DNA of 23,196 nucleotides from Oscillospiraceae bacterium (GTDB lineage Bacteria; Bacillota_A; Clostridia; Oscillospirales; Oscillospiraceae): NCBI GenBank assembly GCA_017470325.1, contig JAFUES010000044.1:1-23196 (forward strand). The letters run 5' to 3'. Every line of letters begins with the position of its first letter. Within the stretch, counting starts at the first letter, position 1. The notes beneath the pieces were generated by a model. The model saw only the letters and a list, made by a program, of their open reading frames with translations. It was not told where the DNA came from and searched no databases. The translations under genes and the position numbers were made by a program. This document shows positions 22,767-23,196 of this stretch, piece after piece.

Positions 22767-23196
22767 TCAGATATCGTGGCAGACCTTGCCGGGGTTGAGG
22801 ATGCCGTCCGGGTCGAAGACCTTCTTGATGGCGCCCATCAGACCGAAGGCCGTGTCGCCCACGGACTGTCGCAGATACTCCTTCTTCGCATGGCCGATGG
22901 CATGCTCGCCGGATACCTGCCCGCCAAACTCGTTGCACTTGGCATAGCACTTGTCCATCACCAGCTTGTTCTTCTCCAGGAACTCGTCCAGTCCCAGCTC
23001 GTTGGAGCACACATAGATGTGCAGGTTGCCGTCGCCCGCGTGCCCGAAGGAACGAATCCGCATCCCGTACTCGTCGCCCACTTCATGCACATAGTTCAAA
23101 AAGTCCGCGATCCGCTCTACCGGCACTACCACGTCCATCTCGTCCATCAGCTTCGTATCCGCCTCGATGGCCGTCAGGAACGCGCTGCGAGCCGCC
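22767..23196 (-). CDS. FAD-linked oxidase C-terminal part (GlcD / D-lactate dehydrogenase family), cut by window end
   Basis: About 142 residues of the 3' end are present and the frame is open to the window edge. The FAD-oxidase C-domain is clear, with FGHAGDGNLHIYV, SGEHAIGHAKKEYL and the ending FDPDGILNPGKV. The histidines and glutamate in the first two segments belong to the metal and substrate site of 2-hydroxyacid dehydrogenases. The enzyme would oxidise glycolate, D-lactate or a related 2-hydroxyacid. In many Clostridia such proteins work with electron-transfer flavoproteins, but no etf genes are visible here. The N-terminal FAD domain lies outside. A hairpin follows the stop. Confidence 0.93.
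   Translation of the reverse strand, partial: AARSAFLTAIEADTKLMDEMDVVVPVERIADFLNYVHEVGDEYGMRIRSFGHAGDGNLHIYVCSNELGLDEFLEKNKLVMDKCYAKCNEFGGQVSGEHAIGHAKKEYLRQSVGDTAFGLMGAIKKVFDPDGILNPGKVCHDI

Overview
The window looks like a chromosomal segment from a fairly GC-rich anaerobic member of the Clostridia. An Oscillospiraceae-type gut bacterium (Flavonifractor / Lawsonibacter / Intestinimonas range) fits best. The reasons are strong GGAGG ribosome binding sites, a split two-gene transketolase, a TRAP transporter, a Kup plus KdpDE potassium cluster, a GlcD-type FAD oxidase, and a phage/ICE-style methyltransferase next to a DUF4314 protein. The genus is inference from gene content, not proven. Almost everything is on the minus strand; the only confident plus-strand gene is a GntR regulator.

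Layout. (1) 1-1500: edge of an integrated mobile element, with a C-terminally truncated DNA cytosine methyltransferase, a second open frame overlapping it, a DUF4314 protein, then an AT-rich stretch holding four tandem hairpins. (2) 1584-1659: initiator tRNA-fMet with its own promoter and terminator; the element lies downstream of its 3' end. (3) 1822-3571: ECF sigma factor and overlapping membrane anti-sigma-like protein. (4) 3740-4003: stand-alone ATP-cone protein with its own promoter. (5) 4106-6645: heavy-metal operon of ArsR/CadC-type sensor, free-standing HMA metallochaperone and P1B-type Zn/Cd ATPase, under a promoter embedded in a 16-bp periodic operator. (6) 6702-10803: MacB/LolD-type ABC ATPase and a very large FtsX-family permease with a long coiled coil. 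(7) 10873-17775: catabolic cluster of TRAP transporter (P, Q, M), split transketolase and Gfo/Idh/MocA dehydrogenase, with a divergent FadR-type GntR regulator. (8) 17876-22523: kdpD-kdpE-kup, in which the kinase lacks the usual N-terminal KdpD sensor domain and the output gene is a Kup transporter rather than kdpFABC. (9) 22767-end: 3' part of a GlcD-type FAD-linked dehydrogenase.

How the parts work together. Region 5 is a self-contained metal efflux circuit: the sensor represses, the HMA protein and the pump handle the metal. Region 7 looks like an inducible route for an unidentified sugar or sugar acid: uptake by TRAP, oxidation by the dehydrogenase and C2 transfer by transketolase. No kinase, isomerase or aldolase is present to define the substrate. 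Region 8 couples a potassium-sensing two-component system to one potassium importer. No CRISPR array, insertion sequence or rRNA was seen. The points most worth a second look are the dual-frame methyltransferase locus, the orphan TRAP/transketolase pathway and the rewired KdpDE-Kup module.
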